Assembly: GCF_029227915.1 (NCBI RefSeq)
Contig: NC_079880.1
Location: forward strand, 22,072,501 to 22,136,500
Length of the DNA stretch: 64,000 nt
Direction of reading: 5' to 3'
DNA from: Hydractinia symbiolongicarpus
Lineage: Eukaryota > Cnidaria > Hydrozoa > Anthoathecata > Hydractiniidae
Within the stretch, counting starts at the first letter, position 1. The number at the start of each line of letters is the position of its first letter. Shown here in pieces: positions 40,880-54,508 of this stretch. A program made the position numbers and the translations under genes. The notes below the pieces were generated by a model. It was not told the origin of the DNA. It searched no databases and saw only the letters and a list, made by a program, of their open reading frames with translations.

Positions 40880-41615
40880 GCGTTTTGATATGATCTGGGG
40901 CCTTCTTGAACCAACTCATCTTCTCCCTATGTACACAATTCAACCTTGAAGGGTGGACGTATGCGCCTGCGTTGATGATTAGTGAACTTTTTGTGTTACT
41001 GCGCATGCCTTGATTTTTTGCTGATGGTCAGCGGATTTTGTCGCGATGAGACGCGATGTAAGCTGTGACGTCATAAGTGAAATGTATATGAAATTTTTTA
41101 TGAGAGTTTGACCGTGATTTTTGGAAAAGTGTGGGTATGCACCATCTGTATACTAGCTAAAGGAAAGCTGAAGAGTTTTTTGTTATTTTAAAAGAAAAAT
41201 TCAATGATATGCAAGTTCTGATTGTAATTTTACATTTGTTTTCAGAATTATATTTAAGATCATATATATTTGTAACCCAAATAAGACATTGATCCAAGTA
41301 GGTCAATGACGTACCTGGTCCAAACCGAGTACGCATACAGCTGAAGTATTGAACCAAATACTCCTTCGCGAGTTACGCTAACTGAAGTTGGATTGGGCGA
41401 GTTGTTTTTTGTTAAAAGCGTCTTTTGAAAGGTAAGTACAATAGTTTATCGAGGTTTATGAAGAAACAATATTCGCAAATGAACTATTTTAAGATTTTTT
41501 GCGAAAAATTATTTTTTCGAATCTAAAAATACTTTTCCGAAATTTAATTTATTCCAGGCCTGTTTAATGGGATAAGTTTGCCTTAAATTTAGTTTGCTCA
41601 TACCACAGAGGCTAC

Positions 41616-42352
41616 TCATTTTATTTTCACAGCCAATATTGAATGGATAAAGCTATACAATATCTCATACGATAAGGTTATTAAAATGACCGAATTTACT
41701 TTTAGTTTAAGAACTAAAGTGAACAAAAACTTGCGCTTGTGTAAAGACAGACATATGGTGGTAACCAATTCTTGTTCTTGCAAAACATCAAATGAAGAAT
41801 CAATATTAAACCTTGCCAAACTATTAGGTGGTTGACCAAACACTTCAAATAAAGTTTTCTTTGTGCATCGAGATGTTCTTGTGTTTAATGCAACTATAAA
41901 AAAGTATATTTAACTTTGTGTATCTGTTTGCTTTGCTGCAATCATGTTTTCACGTAAGCATTGTTTCTTTCTACAAGGTCTTGCACCCATGGAGATCTTG
42001 CTTTTTTATTTACTAATTTGCATTCTCCAGGCCACTCGTTCACGTCTTTTTTGTACAAAGTGAAAAGAATGTTATATTTGGAAAAGTGATCAACCACATG
42101 ACGGATCAATTTATACTCTCCATCTGCAGCAATAGTCATATCCATCAAAACCTGATAATAAAATTAATCTATGTTTCATTTTTAACAAATCGATAACTTT
42201 CATTAAAATTTGAGATGTAGTAGTTTCCTGCATCCTCTCCATAAATTACTTTGATATTATTGGTGGAAGAGGAGCTACCACTGTTTGACGATGCTTTAAC
42301 CGGCACGTTTTGCACAATTGTACGAAACAGTGGTTACTGTACTCTTGTTTGA
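41616..42352 (-). pseudogene. Integrase (rve) remnant with introns, unit 1
   Basis: Three pieces: 42205-42352 has a zinc-motif-like HCFVQLCKTCRLKHRQ; 41942-42148 has MDMTIAADGEYKLIRHVVDH then FSKYNILFTLYKK and SPWVQDLVERNNAYVKT; 41745-41843 has MFGQPPNSLARFNIDSS. This is the layout of a KRBA2/gypsy-like retroviral-type integrase. The middle of the core, with the second catalytic Asp, is deleted between LYKK and EWPGE. Intron-like gaps separate the pieces. Dead, and present in all four units. Confidence 0.6.
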
Positions 42353-43422
42353 GCTGAAAATTAAAAAATGTTTTGATTTATTTATCATCTAGTTATATAA
42401 AATATATATCAAGATAACTTTCTACACACAACTTCTGGATAATTTATAATAATATAGAAAGACTGTTAAAGCATTTACCATGGTTAAAGTGTTCATATAT
42501 CTTGAGTGCTTTGTTTGTTTATAGTGTATACGATATAAAAGATTGAATATATCTTCTTTCGACACGTTTCACCGAATATCAACAGCTTGAATTCTAGATA
42601 TCAATAACACTTTTCCATGAAGAAAATACACCTTTCCCGAATTTCATAAATTATGAAGTCATCCCAACTTTATAATGGTTCTGTGCTCTTCAGATAGAAT
42701 ATTAAATTATCATGACAAAAATGAATTTTTTAGAGCAATATAGTATTCTAGTTGGATTTTATTTGGATTTGAAGAAAATAATTATTTTGAAAACAAGGCT
42801 ATTCTTAGGAAGCCTGGCTATATAAAGGGTTTGACCGTAACTTTCAGCCTGGAATTAAGGCACTTACCGAATAAATATATTTACGAAATTAGGTAATTCA
42901 TTCTACCGTTTGCTAAGGATCTTAAGGATAAGAATCATTTTTAGTAGCGACCTCTTTAATAGAATTTGACATAATTAAGAAATTCAGGAAAGGTCTATTG
43001 TTTAAATAAGTAAAACCTACAAAAATTAAAAATACTGAAAAATAGCTGCCTTCGAAGTGAAATAAAAGAGCGCGGCAGACTTGCAAAAAAAGTTTATAAT
43101 GCATGGGACGTGGGTGAGGTATTGTGACCATGGTCTGCTGAGTGTGAGTATTACCACCTCATGTGTCGGATTGGGTCCTTAGCCTCGGGACTAGGAGCTC
43201 CACTCGGTATATCGATGGGAGGTATTACAATTGCCATGGATGGTATTAAATCTAATAAAAACATGAGAGTGTAAGGCTACTCGCTGATCGAAATTGAATT
43301 CCATCGTTGATCTGAGTTTAAAAGCATTAGAAAATGGGGATATTAATGACTATGAATTCAACCTCATTATGCACGAAAAAAAGCGTTATGAGGTACTCAA
43401 GGAGCAAATTCGACAACGTGTT

Positions 43423-43656
43423 AAAATATACGTTTTATGTCACTATATGTTTTTTGTTTTGTTTTGTTGTTGCAATATTTGTATTGTCCACAGGGTTGCT
43501 TTTTCAATTAACTTGGTTGTACAGACCATCCTTGTAAAAGGGAGATCTTGCTTTGTATAGAGATTTTTAGAGGGTTTAACCTCTACCACTTAAAATAAGA
43601 GTCATTCGACTAGTCAAATCACTACAGCTTGCTGTTTTGTTATCTCATAATCAATC
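43423..43656 (+). mobile_element. LINE 3'-end fragment, unit 2
   Basis: Same insertion at the same site as in unit 1, so it predates the amplification. Confidence 0.85.
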
Positions 43657-43842
43657 GTTGACTCCATCAACGAACGAGAGCGCGCTCAGCTTGTACCGAA
43701 GGGGAGACAGGAATGGAAGGATGAATTTTAAGAAACCTTTAATCTGTACAGTATGCCAGCGCTACCTAGAGTCTACACCTGAGTACAAACCTTAGTATGT
43801 TTTGTAAGCCCTATGGGGCTTGTAAAACATTTTAGTCATCAC

Positions 43843-44584
43843 TCAGCAACCATTCGACTTTAAAGTCCTTATACCTACATTCCACAACATGTACCTATGG
43901 GTAGTAGTTTTGGCCCTGCATATAAACGGATGATAGTGGCAGGATGGCACTGACTTGACATGGTCCATCGTGGGTACCCGCATACCGTGGAATTTAGTCG
44001 TGATCGCGTACTTGTAGTATTTGAGCTTGGCGTTAATGTAACGCTCTTTTTTTACCGGTTCCGTCGTCAATTTCTTAGAAATCAACTCCTCCATTTTAGC
44101 CCAAATTTGGTGATACTTAGCAGCATAACAGGGTACTCTTCGAAATCAAGAGCTGGTACAGCACTGAAATTGTACGGGGTAACGCCATTCGGGGACCAGA
44201 TTTTTTCCCTCGGTGCTACTACGATGTCTCGCGTATGGTACCCTACAATGTAACGATTATCTTTACCTCCATTGGCAGGAATGGGATCTGACACGGTTAA
44301 ATAGTCCATGTTGATGACATTGATATCTGTAAAAATAGCAGCAAAACTGTAAAAATATTTTGGGTTGACAATTTCCTCTTTAAATTTTAGCATCTCCTTT
44401 ATTGAATTTTTAACAACGTCAGAGGATTGCTTCTCCTCGCACACACGCAACTACCCTCGTTATACGTGATATACTCTTGGTAGCAGCACCAACGCAACAT
44501 TCTAGTCTTTACCACAAACCTCCACCCGCAGCTACAACTATCGTACTCGTCAAGCACATGTTCGCAGTCGTTGCATTGTTCCAT
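43843..44584 (-). pseudogene. Virus-like cysteine-rich gene, unit 2 (extra breaks)
   Basis: Counterpart of 39595-40286. It has additional small deletions at about 43971 (GTGGG against GTAGGG) and about 44127 (GCATAACAGGG against GCACAATCAGGG), so the frame breaks into 44082-44450 and 43843-44094. Confidence 0.6.
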
Positions 44585-44847
44585 TTATCTTATAACCTGA
44601 GGGGTAGCTATTCAGAAGCATGAATACGATCCTCTAAATCTTTAATTGCCTGTTCATTCTCCATCTCCCCCGACGATTCTTGTACTAAGGCCAAGGCCAT
44701 CAGTGGAAGAGAGATACCAACACCTGTGATAAAGATAATAGCTACTACATTTTTGAAAATTTCGAATTTTGATTTACGGTTGATTTATTAGTAAGTTTTT
44801 TTGGTTCTTATCTTACAACCCTTCAAGGTTGTAAAATAATCTTGGTT

Positions 44848-45177
44848 TCAAACCAAGGCCAGGAATTCCTTTTGCGTCAAGTCACCTACATATGGGGCAT
44901 ATGTTGTTGCACAGGCTGTTGAGCATGCCCTGATCTTGAACTTGCTTGGTACAAGGCACATGTCTTGATTCTTAAATTGATCCGGAATAAGCCAGAACAG
45001 CTCGCTGTGGTTGTTGAAAGCTTTGTGAAACATGTCCCGAGTCTTGAACCGGTATGGTACAAACTCGAGCGTCAAGGGTACCTCTTCAACAGCTTTGTCG
45101 CACATGTCCTGCGTTTTGCTATGATCTGGCACATACATAAGCTGGTAGGGATCATTCCCAACTATCCAGCTGCACAT
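44848..45177 (-). CDS. KTQDMC-repeat protein, unit 2
   Basis: Identical in sequence to the unit 1 protein at 40550-40879, with the same twin hairpins at its stop. The small membrane ORF lies at about 44608-44790. Confidence 0.6.
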   Translation of the reverse strand: MCSWIVGNDPYQLMYVPDHSKTQDMCDKAVEEVPLTLEFVPYRFKTRDMFHKAFNNHSELFWLIPDQFKNQDMCLVPSKFKIRACSTACATTYAPYVGDLTQKEFLALV

Positions 45178-45913
45178 GCGTTTTGATATGATCTGGGGCC
45201 TTCTTGAACCAACTCATCTTCTCCCTATGTACACAATTCAACCTTGAAGGGTGGACGTATGCGCCTGCGTTGATGATTAGTGAACTTTTTGTGTTACTGC
45301 GCATGCCTTGATTTTTTGCTGATGGTCAGCGGATTTTGTCGCGATGAGACGCGATGTAAGCTGTGACGTCATAAGTGAAATGTATATGAAATTTTTTATG
45401 AGAGTTTGACCGTGATTTTTGGAAAAGTGTGGGTATGCACCACCTGTATACTAGCTAAAGGAAAGCTGAAGAGTTTTTTGTTATTTTAAAAGAAAAATTC
45501 AATGATATGCAAGTTCTGATTGTAATTTTACATTTGTTTTCAGAATTATATTTAAGATCATATATATTTGTAACCCAAATAAGACATTGATCCAAGTAGG
45601 TCAATGACGTACCTGGTCCAAACCGAGTACGCATACAGCTGAAGTATTGAACCAAATACTCCTTCGCGAGTTACGCTAACTGAAGTTGGATTGGGCGAGT
45701 TGTTTTTTGTTAAAAGCGTCTTTTGAAAGGTAAGTACAATAGTTTATCGAGGTTTATGAAGAAACAATATTCGCAAATGAACTATTTTAAGATTTTTTGC
45801 GAAAAATTATTTTTTCGAATCTAAAAATACTTTTCCGAAATTTAATTTATTCCAGGCCTGTTTAATGGGATAAGTTTGCCTTAAATTTAGTTTGCTCATA
45901 CCACAGAGGCTAC

Positions 45914-46650
45914 TCATTTTATTTTCACAGCCAATATTGAATGGATAAAGCTATACAATATCTCATACGATAAGGTTATTAAAATGACCGAATTTACTTT
46001 TAGTTTAAGAACTAAAGTGAACAAAAACTTGCGCTTGTGTAAAGACAGACATATGGTGGTAACCAATTCTTGTTCTTGCAAAACATCAAATGAAGAATCA
46101 ATATTAAACCTTGCCAAACTATTAGGTGGTTGACCAAACACTTCAAATAAAGTTTTCTTTGTGCATCGAGATGTTCTTGTGTTTAATGCAACTATAAAAA
46201 AGTATATTTAACTTTGTGTATCTGTTTGCTTTGCTGCAATCATGTTTTCACGTAAGCATTGTTTCTTTCTACAAGGTCTTGCACCCATGGAGATCTTGCT
46301 TTTTTATTTACTAATTTGCATTCTCCAGGCCACTCGTTCACGTCTTTTTTGTACAAAGTGAAAAGAATGTTATATTTGGAAAAGTGATCAACCACATGAC
46401 GGATCAATTTATACTCTCCATCTGCAGCAATAGTCATATCCATCAAAACCTGATAATAAAATTAATCTATGTTTCATTTTTAACAAATCGATAACTTTCA
46501 TTAAAATTTGAGATGTAGTAGTTTCCTGCATCCTCTCCATAAATTACTTTGATATTATTGGTGGAAGAGGAGCTACCACTGTTTGACGATGCTTTAACCG
46601 GCACGTTTTGCACAATTGTACGAAACAGTGGTTACTGTACTCTTGTTTGA
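45914..46650 (-). pseudogene. Integrase remnant, unit 2
   Basis: Counterpart of 41616-42352, with the same internal deletion. Confidence 0.6.
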
Positions 46651-47720
46651 GCTGAAAATTAAAAAATGTTTTGATTTATTTATCATCTAGTTATATAAAA
46701 TATATATCAAGATAACTTTCTACACACAACTTCTGGATAATTTATAATAATATAGAAAGACTGTTAAAGCATTTACCATGGTTAAAGTGTTCATATATCT
46801 TGAGTGCTTTGTTTGTTTATAGTGTATACGATATAAAAGATTGAATATATCTTCTTTCGACACGTTTCACCGAATATCAACAGCTTGAATTCTAGATATC
46901 AATAACACTTTTCCATGAAGAAAATACACCTTTCCCGAATTTCATAAATTATGAAGTCATCCCAACTTTATAATGGTTCTGTGCTCTTCAGATAGAATAT
47001 TAAATTATCATGACAAAAATGAATTTTTTAGAGCAATATAGTATTCTAGTTGGATTTTATTTGGATTTGAAGAAAATAATTATTTTGAAAACAAGGCTAT
47101 TCTTAGGAAGCCTGGCTATATAAAGGGTTTGACCGTAACTTTCAGCCTGGAATTAAGGCACTTACCGAATAAATATATTTACGAAATTAGGTAATTCATT
47201 CTACCGTTTGCTAAGGATCTTAAGGATAAGAATCATTTTTAGTAGCGACCTCTTTAATAGAATTTGACATAATTAAGAAATTCAGGAAAGGTCTATTGTT
47301 TAAATAAGTAAAACCTACAAAAATTAAAAATACTGAAAAATAGCTGCCTTCGAAGTGAAATAAAAGAGCGCGGCAGACTTGCAAAAAAAGTTTATAATGC
47401 ATGGGACGTGGGTGAGGTATTGTGACCATGGTCTGCTGAGTGTGAGTATTACCACCTCATGTGTCGGATTGGGTCCTTAGCCTCGGGACTAGGAGCTCCA
47501 CTCGGTATATCGATGGGAGGTATTACAATTGCCATGGATGGTGTTAAATCTAATAAAAACATGAGAGTGTAAGGCTACTCGCTGATCGAAATTGAATTCC
47601 ATCGTTGATCTGAGTTTAAAAGCATTAGAAAATGGGGATATTAATGACTATGAATTCAACCTCATTATGCACGAAAAAAAGCGTTATGAGGTACTCAAGG
47701 AGCAAATTCGACAACGTGTT

Positions 47721-47954
47721 AAAATATACGTTTTATGTCACTATATGTTTTTTGTTTTGTTTTGTTGTTGCAATATTTGTATTGTCCACAGGGTTGCTTT
47801 TTCAATTAACTTGGTTGTACAGACCATCCTTGTAAAAGGGAGATCTTGCTTTGTATAGAGATTTTTAGAGGGTTTAACCTCTACCACTTAAAATAAGAGT
47901 CATTCGACTAGTCAAATCACTACAGCTTGCTGTTTTGTTATCTCATAATCAATC
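47721..47954 (+). mobile_element. LINE 3'-end fragment, unit 3
   Basis: Same site and same ends as in unit 1. Confidence 0.85.
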
Positions 47955-48187
47955 GTTGACTCCATCAACGAACGAGAGCGCGCTCAGCTTGTACCGAAGG
48001 GGAGACAGGAATGGAAGGATGAATTTTAAGAAACCTTTAATCTGTACAGTATGCCAGCGCTACCTAGAGTCTACACCTGAGTACAAACCTTAGTATGTTT
48101 TGTAAGCCCTATGGGGCTTGTAAAACATTTTAGTCATCACTCAGCAACCATTCGACAGTCCTTATACCTACATTCCACAACATGTAC

Positions 48188-48879
48188 CTATGGGTAGTAG
48201 TTTTGGCCCTGCATATAAACGGATGATAGTGGCAGGATGGCACTGACTTGACATGGTCCATCGTAGGGTACCCGCATACCGTGGAATTTAGTCGTGATCG
48301 CGTACTTGTAGTATTTGAGCTTGGCGTTAATGTAACGCTCTTTTTTTACCGGTTCCGTCGTCAATTTCTTAGAAATCAACTCCTCCATTTTAGCCCAAAT
48401 TTGGTGATACTTAGCAGCACAATCAGGGTACTCTTCGAAATCAAGAGCTGGTACAGCACTGAAATTGTACGGGGTAACGCCATTCGGGGACCAGATTTTT
48501 TCCCTCGGTGCTACTACGATGTCTCGCGTATGGTACCCTACAATGTAACGATTATCTTTACCTCCATTGGCAGGAATGGGATCTGACACGGTTAAATAGT
48601 CCATGTTGATGACATTGATATCTGTAAAAATAGCAGCAAAACTGTAAAAATATTTTGGGTTGACAATTTCCTCTTTAAATTTTAGCATCTCCTTTATTGA
48701 ATTTTTAACAACGTAAGAGGATTGCTTCTCCTCGCACACACGCAACTACCCTCGTTATACGTGATATACTCTTGGTAGCAGCACCAATGCAACATTCTAG
48801 TCTTTACCACAAACCTCCACCCGCAGCTACAACTATCGTACTCGTCAAGCACATGTTCGCAGTCGTTGCATTGTTCCAT
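48188..48879 (-). CDS. Virus-like cysteine-rich gene, unit 3
   Basis: Counterpart of 39595-40286. It carries Ser-Ser-Tyr in place of Ser-Ser-Asp and MLHWCC in place of MLRWCC, both shared with unit 4. A 5-bp deletion lies downstream near 48155. Confidence 0.5.
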
Positions 48880-49142
48880 TTATCTTATAACCTGAGGGGT
48901 AGCTATTCAGAAGCATGAATACGATCCTCTAAATCTTTAATTGCCTGTTCATTCTCCATCTCCCCCGACGATTCTTGTACTAAGGCCAAGGCCATCAGTG
49001 GAAGAGAGATACCAACACCTGTGATAAAGATAATAGCTACTACATTTTTGAAAATTTCGAATTTTGATTTACGGTTGATTTATTAGTAAGTTTTTTTGGT
49101 TCTTATCTTACAACCCTTCAAGGTTGTAAAATAATCTTGGTT

Positions 49143-49472
49143 TCAAACCAAGGCCAGGAATTCCTTTTGCGTCAAGTCACCTACATATGGGGCATATGTT
49201 GTTGCACAGGCTGTTGAGCATGCCCTGATCTTGAACTTGCTTGGTACAAGGCACATGTCTTGATTCTTAAATTGATCCGGAATAAGCCAGAACAGCTCGC
49301 TGTGGTTGTTGAAAGCTTTGTGAAACATGTCCCGAGTCTTGAACCGGTATGGTACAAACTCGAGCGTCAAGGGTACCTCTTCAACAGCTTTGTCGCACAT
49401 GTCCTGCGTTTTGCTATGATCTGGCACATACATAAGCTGGTAGGGATCATTCCCAACTATCCAGCTGCACAT
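49143..49472 (-). CDS. KTQDMC-repeat protein, unit 3
   Basis: Identical to the unit 1 protein. The small membrane ORF lies at about 48903-49085. Confidence 0.6.
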   Translation of the reverse strand: MCSWIVGNDPYQLMYVPDHSKTQDMCDKAVEEVPLTLEFVPYRFKTRDMFHKAFNNHSELFWLIPDQFKNQDMCLVPSKFKIRACSTACATTYAPYVGDLTQKEFLALV

Positions 49473-50208
49473 GCGTTTTGATATGATCTGGGGCCTTCTT
49501 GAACCAACTCATCTTCTCCCTATGTACACAATTCAACCTTGAAGGGTGGACGTATGCGCCTGCGTTGATGATTAGTGAACTTTTTGTGTTACTGCGCATG
49601 CCTTGATTTTTTGCTGATGGTCAGCGGATTTTGTCGCGATGAGACGCGATGTAAGCTGTGACGTCATAAGTGAAATGTATATGAAATTTTTTATGAGAGT
49701 TTGACCGTGATTTTTGGAAAAGTGTGGGTATGCACCACCTGTATACTAGCTAAAGGAAAGCTGAAGAGTTTTTTGTTATTTTAAAAGAAAAATTCAATGA
49801 TATGCAAGTTCTGATTGTAATTTTACATTTGTTTTCAGAATTATATTTAAGATCATATATATTTGTAACCCAAATAAGACATTGATCCAAGTAGGTCAAT
49901 GACGTACCTGGTCCAAACCGAGTACGCATACAGCTGAAGTATTGAACCAAATACTCCTTCGCGAGTTACGCTAACTGAAGTTGGATTGGGCGAGTTGTTT
50001 TTTGTTAAAAGCGTCTTTTGAAAGGTAAGCACAATAGTTTATCGAGGTTTATGAAGAAACAATATTCGCAAATGAACTATTTTAAGATTTTTTGCGAAAA
50101 ATTATTTTTTCGAATCTAAAAATACTTTTCCGAAATTTAATTTATTCCAGGCCTGTTTAATGGGATAAGTTTGCCTTAAATTTAGTTTGCTCATACCACA
50201 GAGGCTAC

Positions 50209-50945
50209 TCATTTTATTTTCACAGCCAATATTGAATGGATAAAGCTATACAATATCTCATACGATAAGGTTATTAAAATGACCGAATTTACTTTTAGTT
50301 TAAGAACTAAAGTGAACAAAAACTTGCGCTTGTGTAAAGACAGACATATGGTGGTAACCAATTCTTGTTCTTGCAAAACATCAAATGAAGAATCAATATT
50401 AAACCTTGCCAAACTATTAGGTGGTTGACCAAACACTTCAAATAAAGTTTTCTTTGTGCATCGAGATGTTCTTGTGTTTAATGCAACTATAAAAAAGTAT
50501 ATTTAACTTTGTGTATCTGTTTGCTTTGCTGCAATCATGTTTTCACGTAAGCATTGTTTCTTTCTACAAGGTCTTGCACCCATGGAGATCTTGCTTTTTT
50601 ATTTACTAATTTGCATTCTCCAGGCCACTCGTTCACGTCTTTTTTGTACAAAGTGAAAAGAATGTTATATTTGGAAAAGTGATCAACCACATGACGGATC
50701 AATTTATACTCTCCATCTGCAGCAATAGTCATATCCATCAAAACCTGATAATAAAATTAATCTATGTTTCATTTTTAACAAATCGATAACTTTCATTAAA
50801 ATTTGAGATGTAGTAGTTTCCTGCATCCTCTCCATAAATTACTTTGATATTATTGGTGGAAGAGGAGCTACCACTGTTTGACGATGCTTTAACCGGCACG
50901 TTTTGCACAATTGTACGAAACAGTGGTTACTGTACTCTTGTTTGA
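50209..50945 (-). pseudogene. Integrase remnant, unit 3
   Basis: Counterpart of 41616-42352. Confidence 0.6.
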
Positions 50946-52015
50946 GCTGAAAATTAAAAAATGTTTTGATTTATTTATCATCTAGTTATATAAAATATAT
51001 ATCAAGATAACTTTCTACACACAACTTCTGGATAATTTATAATAATATAGAAAGACTGTTAAAGCATTTACCATGGTTAAAGTGTTCATATATCTTGAGT
51101 GCTTTGTTTGTTTATAGTGTATACGATATAAAAGATTGAATATATCTTCTTTCGACACGTTTCACCGAATATCAACAGCTTGAATTCTAGATATCAATAA
51201 CACTTTTCCATGAAGAAAATACACCTTTCCCGAATTTCATAAATTATGAAGTCATCCCAACTTTATAATGGTTCTGTGCTCTTCAGATAGAATATTAAAT
51301 TATCATGACAAAAATGAATTTTTTAGAGCAATATAGTATTCTAGTTGGATTTTATTTGGATTTGAAGAAAATAATTATTTTGAAAACAAGGCTATTCTTA
51401 GGAAGCCTGGCTATATAAAGGGTTTGACCGTAACTTTCAGCCTGGAATTAAGGCACTTACCGAATAAATATATTTACGAAATTAGGTAATTCATTCTACC
51501 GTTTGCTAAGGATCTTAAGGATAAGAATCATTTTTAGTAGCGACCTCTTTAATAGAATTTGACATAATTAAGAAATTCAGGAAAGGTCTATTGTTTAAAT
51601 AAGTAAAACCTACAAAAATTAAAAATACTGAAAAATAGCTGCCTTCGAAGTGAAATAAAAGAGCGCGGCAGACTTGCAAAAAAAGTTTATAATGCATGGG
51701 ACGTGGGTGAGGTATTGTGACCATGGTCTGCTGAGTGTGAGTATTACCACCTCATGTGTCGGATTGGGTCCTTAGCCTCGGGACTAGGAGCTCCACTCGG
51801 TATATCGATGGGAGGTATTACAATTGCCATGGATGGTGTTAAATCTAATAAAAACATGAGAGTGTAAGGCTACTCGCTGATCGAAATTGAATTCCATCGT
51901 TGATCTGAGTTTAAAAGCATTAGAAAATGGGGATATTAATGACTATGAATTCAACCTCATTATGCACGAAAAAAAGCGTTATGAGGTACTCAAGGAGCAA
52001 ATTCGACAACGTGTT

Positions 52016-52249
52016 AAAATATACGTTTTATGTCACTATATGTTTTTTGTTTTGTTTTGTTGTTGCAATATTTGTATTGTCCACAGGGTTGCTTTTTCAA
52101 TTAACTTGGTTGTACAGACCATCCTTGTAAAAGGGAGATCTTGCTTTGTATAGAGATTTTTAGAGGGTTTAACCTCTACCACTTAAAATAAGAGTCATTC
52201 GACTAGTCAAATCACTACAGCTTGCTGTTTTGTTATCTCATAATCAATC
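52016..52249 (+). mobile_element. LINE 3'-end fragment, unit 4
   Basis: Same site and same ends as in unit 1. Confidence 0.85.
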
Positions 52250-52487
52250 GTTGACTCCATCAACGAACGAGAGCGCGCTCAGCTTGTACCGAAGGGGAGA
52301 CAGGAATGGAAGGATGAATTTTAAGAAACCTTTAATCTGTACAGTATGCCAGCGCTACCTAGAGTCTACACCTGAGTACAAACCTTAGTATGTTTTGTAA
52401 GCCCTATGGGGCTTGTAAAACATTTTAGTCATCACTCAGCAACCATTCGACTTTAAAGTCCTTATACCTACATTCCACAACATGTAC

Positions 52488-53179
52488 CTATGGGTAGTAG
52501 TTTTGGCCCTGCATATAAACGGATGATAGTGGCAGGATGGCACTGACTTGACATGGTCCATCGTAGGGTACCCGCATACCGTGGAATTTAGTCGTGATCG
52601 CGTACTTGTAGTATTTGAGCTTGGCGTTAATGTAACGCTCTTTTTTTACCGGTTCCGTCGTCAATTTCTTAGAAATCAACTCCTCCATTTTAGCCCAAAT
52701 TTGGTGATACTTAGCAGCACAATCAGGGTACTCTTCGAAATCAAGAGCTGGTACAGCACTGAAATTGTACGGGGTAACGCCATTCGGGGACCAGATTTTT
52801 TCCCTCGGTGCTACTACGATGTCTCGCGTATGGTACCCTACAATGTAACGATTATCTTTACCTCCATTGGCAGGAATGGGATCTGACACGGTTAAATAGT
52901 CCATGTTGATGACATTGATATCTGTAAAAATAGCAGCAAAACTGTAAAAATATTTTGGGTTGACAATTTCCTCTTTAAATTTTAGCATCTCCTTTATTGA
53001 ATTTTTAACAACGTAAGAGGATTGCTTCTCCTCGCACACACGCAACTACCCTCGTTATACGTGATATACTCTTGGTAGCAGCACCAATGCAACATTCTAG
53101 TCTTTACCACAAACCTCCACCCGCAGCTACAACTATCGTACTCGTCAAGCACATGTTCGCAGTCGTTGCATTGTTCCAT
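52488..53179 (-). CDS. Virus-like cysteine-rich gene, unit 4
   Basis: Counterpart of 39595-40286, with the same two amino acid changes as unit 3. Confidence 0.5.
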
Positions 53180-53442
53180 TTATCTTATAACCTGAGGGGT
53201 AGCTATTCAGAAGCATGAATACGATCCTCTAAATCTTTAATTGCCTGTTCATTCTCCATCTCCCCCGACGATTCTTGTACTAAGGCCAAGGCCATCAGTG
53301 GAAGAGAGATACCAACACCTGTGATAAAGATAATAGCTACTACATTTTTGAAAATTTCGAATTTTGATTTACGGTTGATTTATTAGTAAGTTTTTTTGGT
53401 TCTTATCTTACAACCCTTCAAGGTTGTAAAATAATCTTGGTT

Positions 53443-53772
53443 TCAAACCAAGGCCAGGAATTCCTTTTGCGTCAAGTCACCTACATATGGGGCATATGTT
53501 GTTGCACAGGCTGTTGAGCATGCCCTGATCTTGAACTTGCTTGGTACAAGGCACATGTCTTGATTCTTAAATTGATCCGGAATAAGCCAGAACAGCTCGC
53601 TGTGGTTGTTGAAAGCTTTGTGAAACATGTCCCGAGTCTTGAACCGGTATGGTACAAACTCGAGCGTCAAGGGTACCTCTTCAACAGCTTTGTCGCACAT
53701 GTCCTGCGTTTTGCTATGATCTGGCACATACATAAGCTGGTAGGGATCATTCCCAACTATCCAGCTGCACAT
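53443..53772 (-). CDS. KTQDMC-repeat protein, unit 4
   Basis: Identical to the unit 1 protein. The small membrane ORF lies at about 53203-53385. Confidence 0.6.
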   Translation of the reverse strand: MCSWIVGNDPYQLMYVPDHSKTQDMCDKAVEEVPLTLEFVPYRFKTRDMFHKAFNNHSELFWLIPDQFKNQDMCLVPSKFKIRACSTACATTYAPYVGDLTQKEFLALV

Positions 53773-54508
53773 GCGTTTTGATATGATCTGGGGCCTTCTT
53801 GAACCAACTCATCTTCTCCCTATGTACACAATTCAACCTTGAAGGGTGGACGTATGCGCCTGCGTTGATGATTAGTGAACTTTTTGTGTTACTGCGCATG
53901 CCTTGATTTTTTGCTGATGGTCAGCGGATTTTGTCGCGATGAGACGCGATGTAAGCTGTGACGTCATAAGTGAAATGTATATGAAATTTTTTATGAGAGT
54001 TTGACCGTGATTTTTGGAAAAGTGTGGGTATGCACCATCTGTATACTAGCTAAAGGAAAGCTGAAGAGTTTTTTGTTATTTTAAAAGAAAAATTCAATGA
54101 TATGCAAGTTCTGATTGTAATTTTACATTTGTTTTCAGAATTATATTTAAGATCATATATATTTGTAACCCAAATAAGACATTGATCCAAGTAGGTCAAT
54201 GACGTACCTGGTCCAAACCGAGTACGCATACAGCTGAAGTATTGAACCAAATACTCCTTCGCGAGTTACGCTAACTGAAGTTGGATTGGGCGAGTTGTTT
54301 TTTGTTAAAAGCGTCTTTTGAAAGGTAAGTACAATAGTTTATCGAGGTTTATGAAGAAACAATATTCGCAAATGAACTATTTTAAGATTTTTTGCGAAAA
54401 ATTATTTTTTCGAATCTAAAAATACTTTTCCGAAATTTAATTTATTCCAGGCCTGTTTAATGGGATAAGTTTGCCTTAAATTTAGTTTGCTCATACCACA
54501 GAGGCTAC

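Noticed and set aside
40667-40888. Plus-strand 73-residue ORF in the array units
   Set aside because: Shadow of the KTQDMC-repeat gene.
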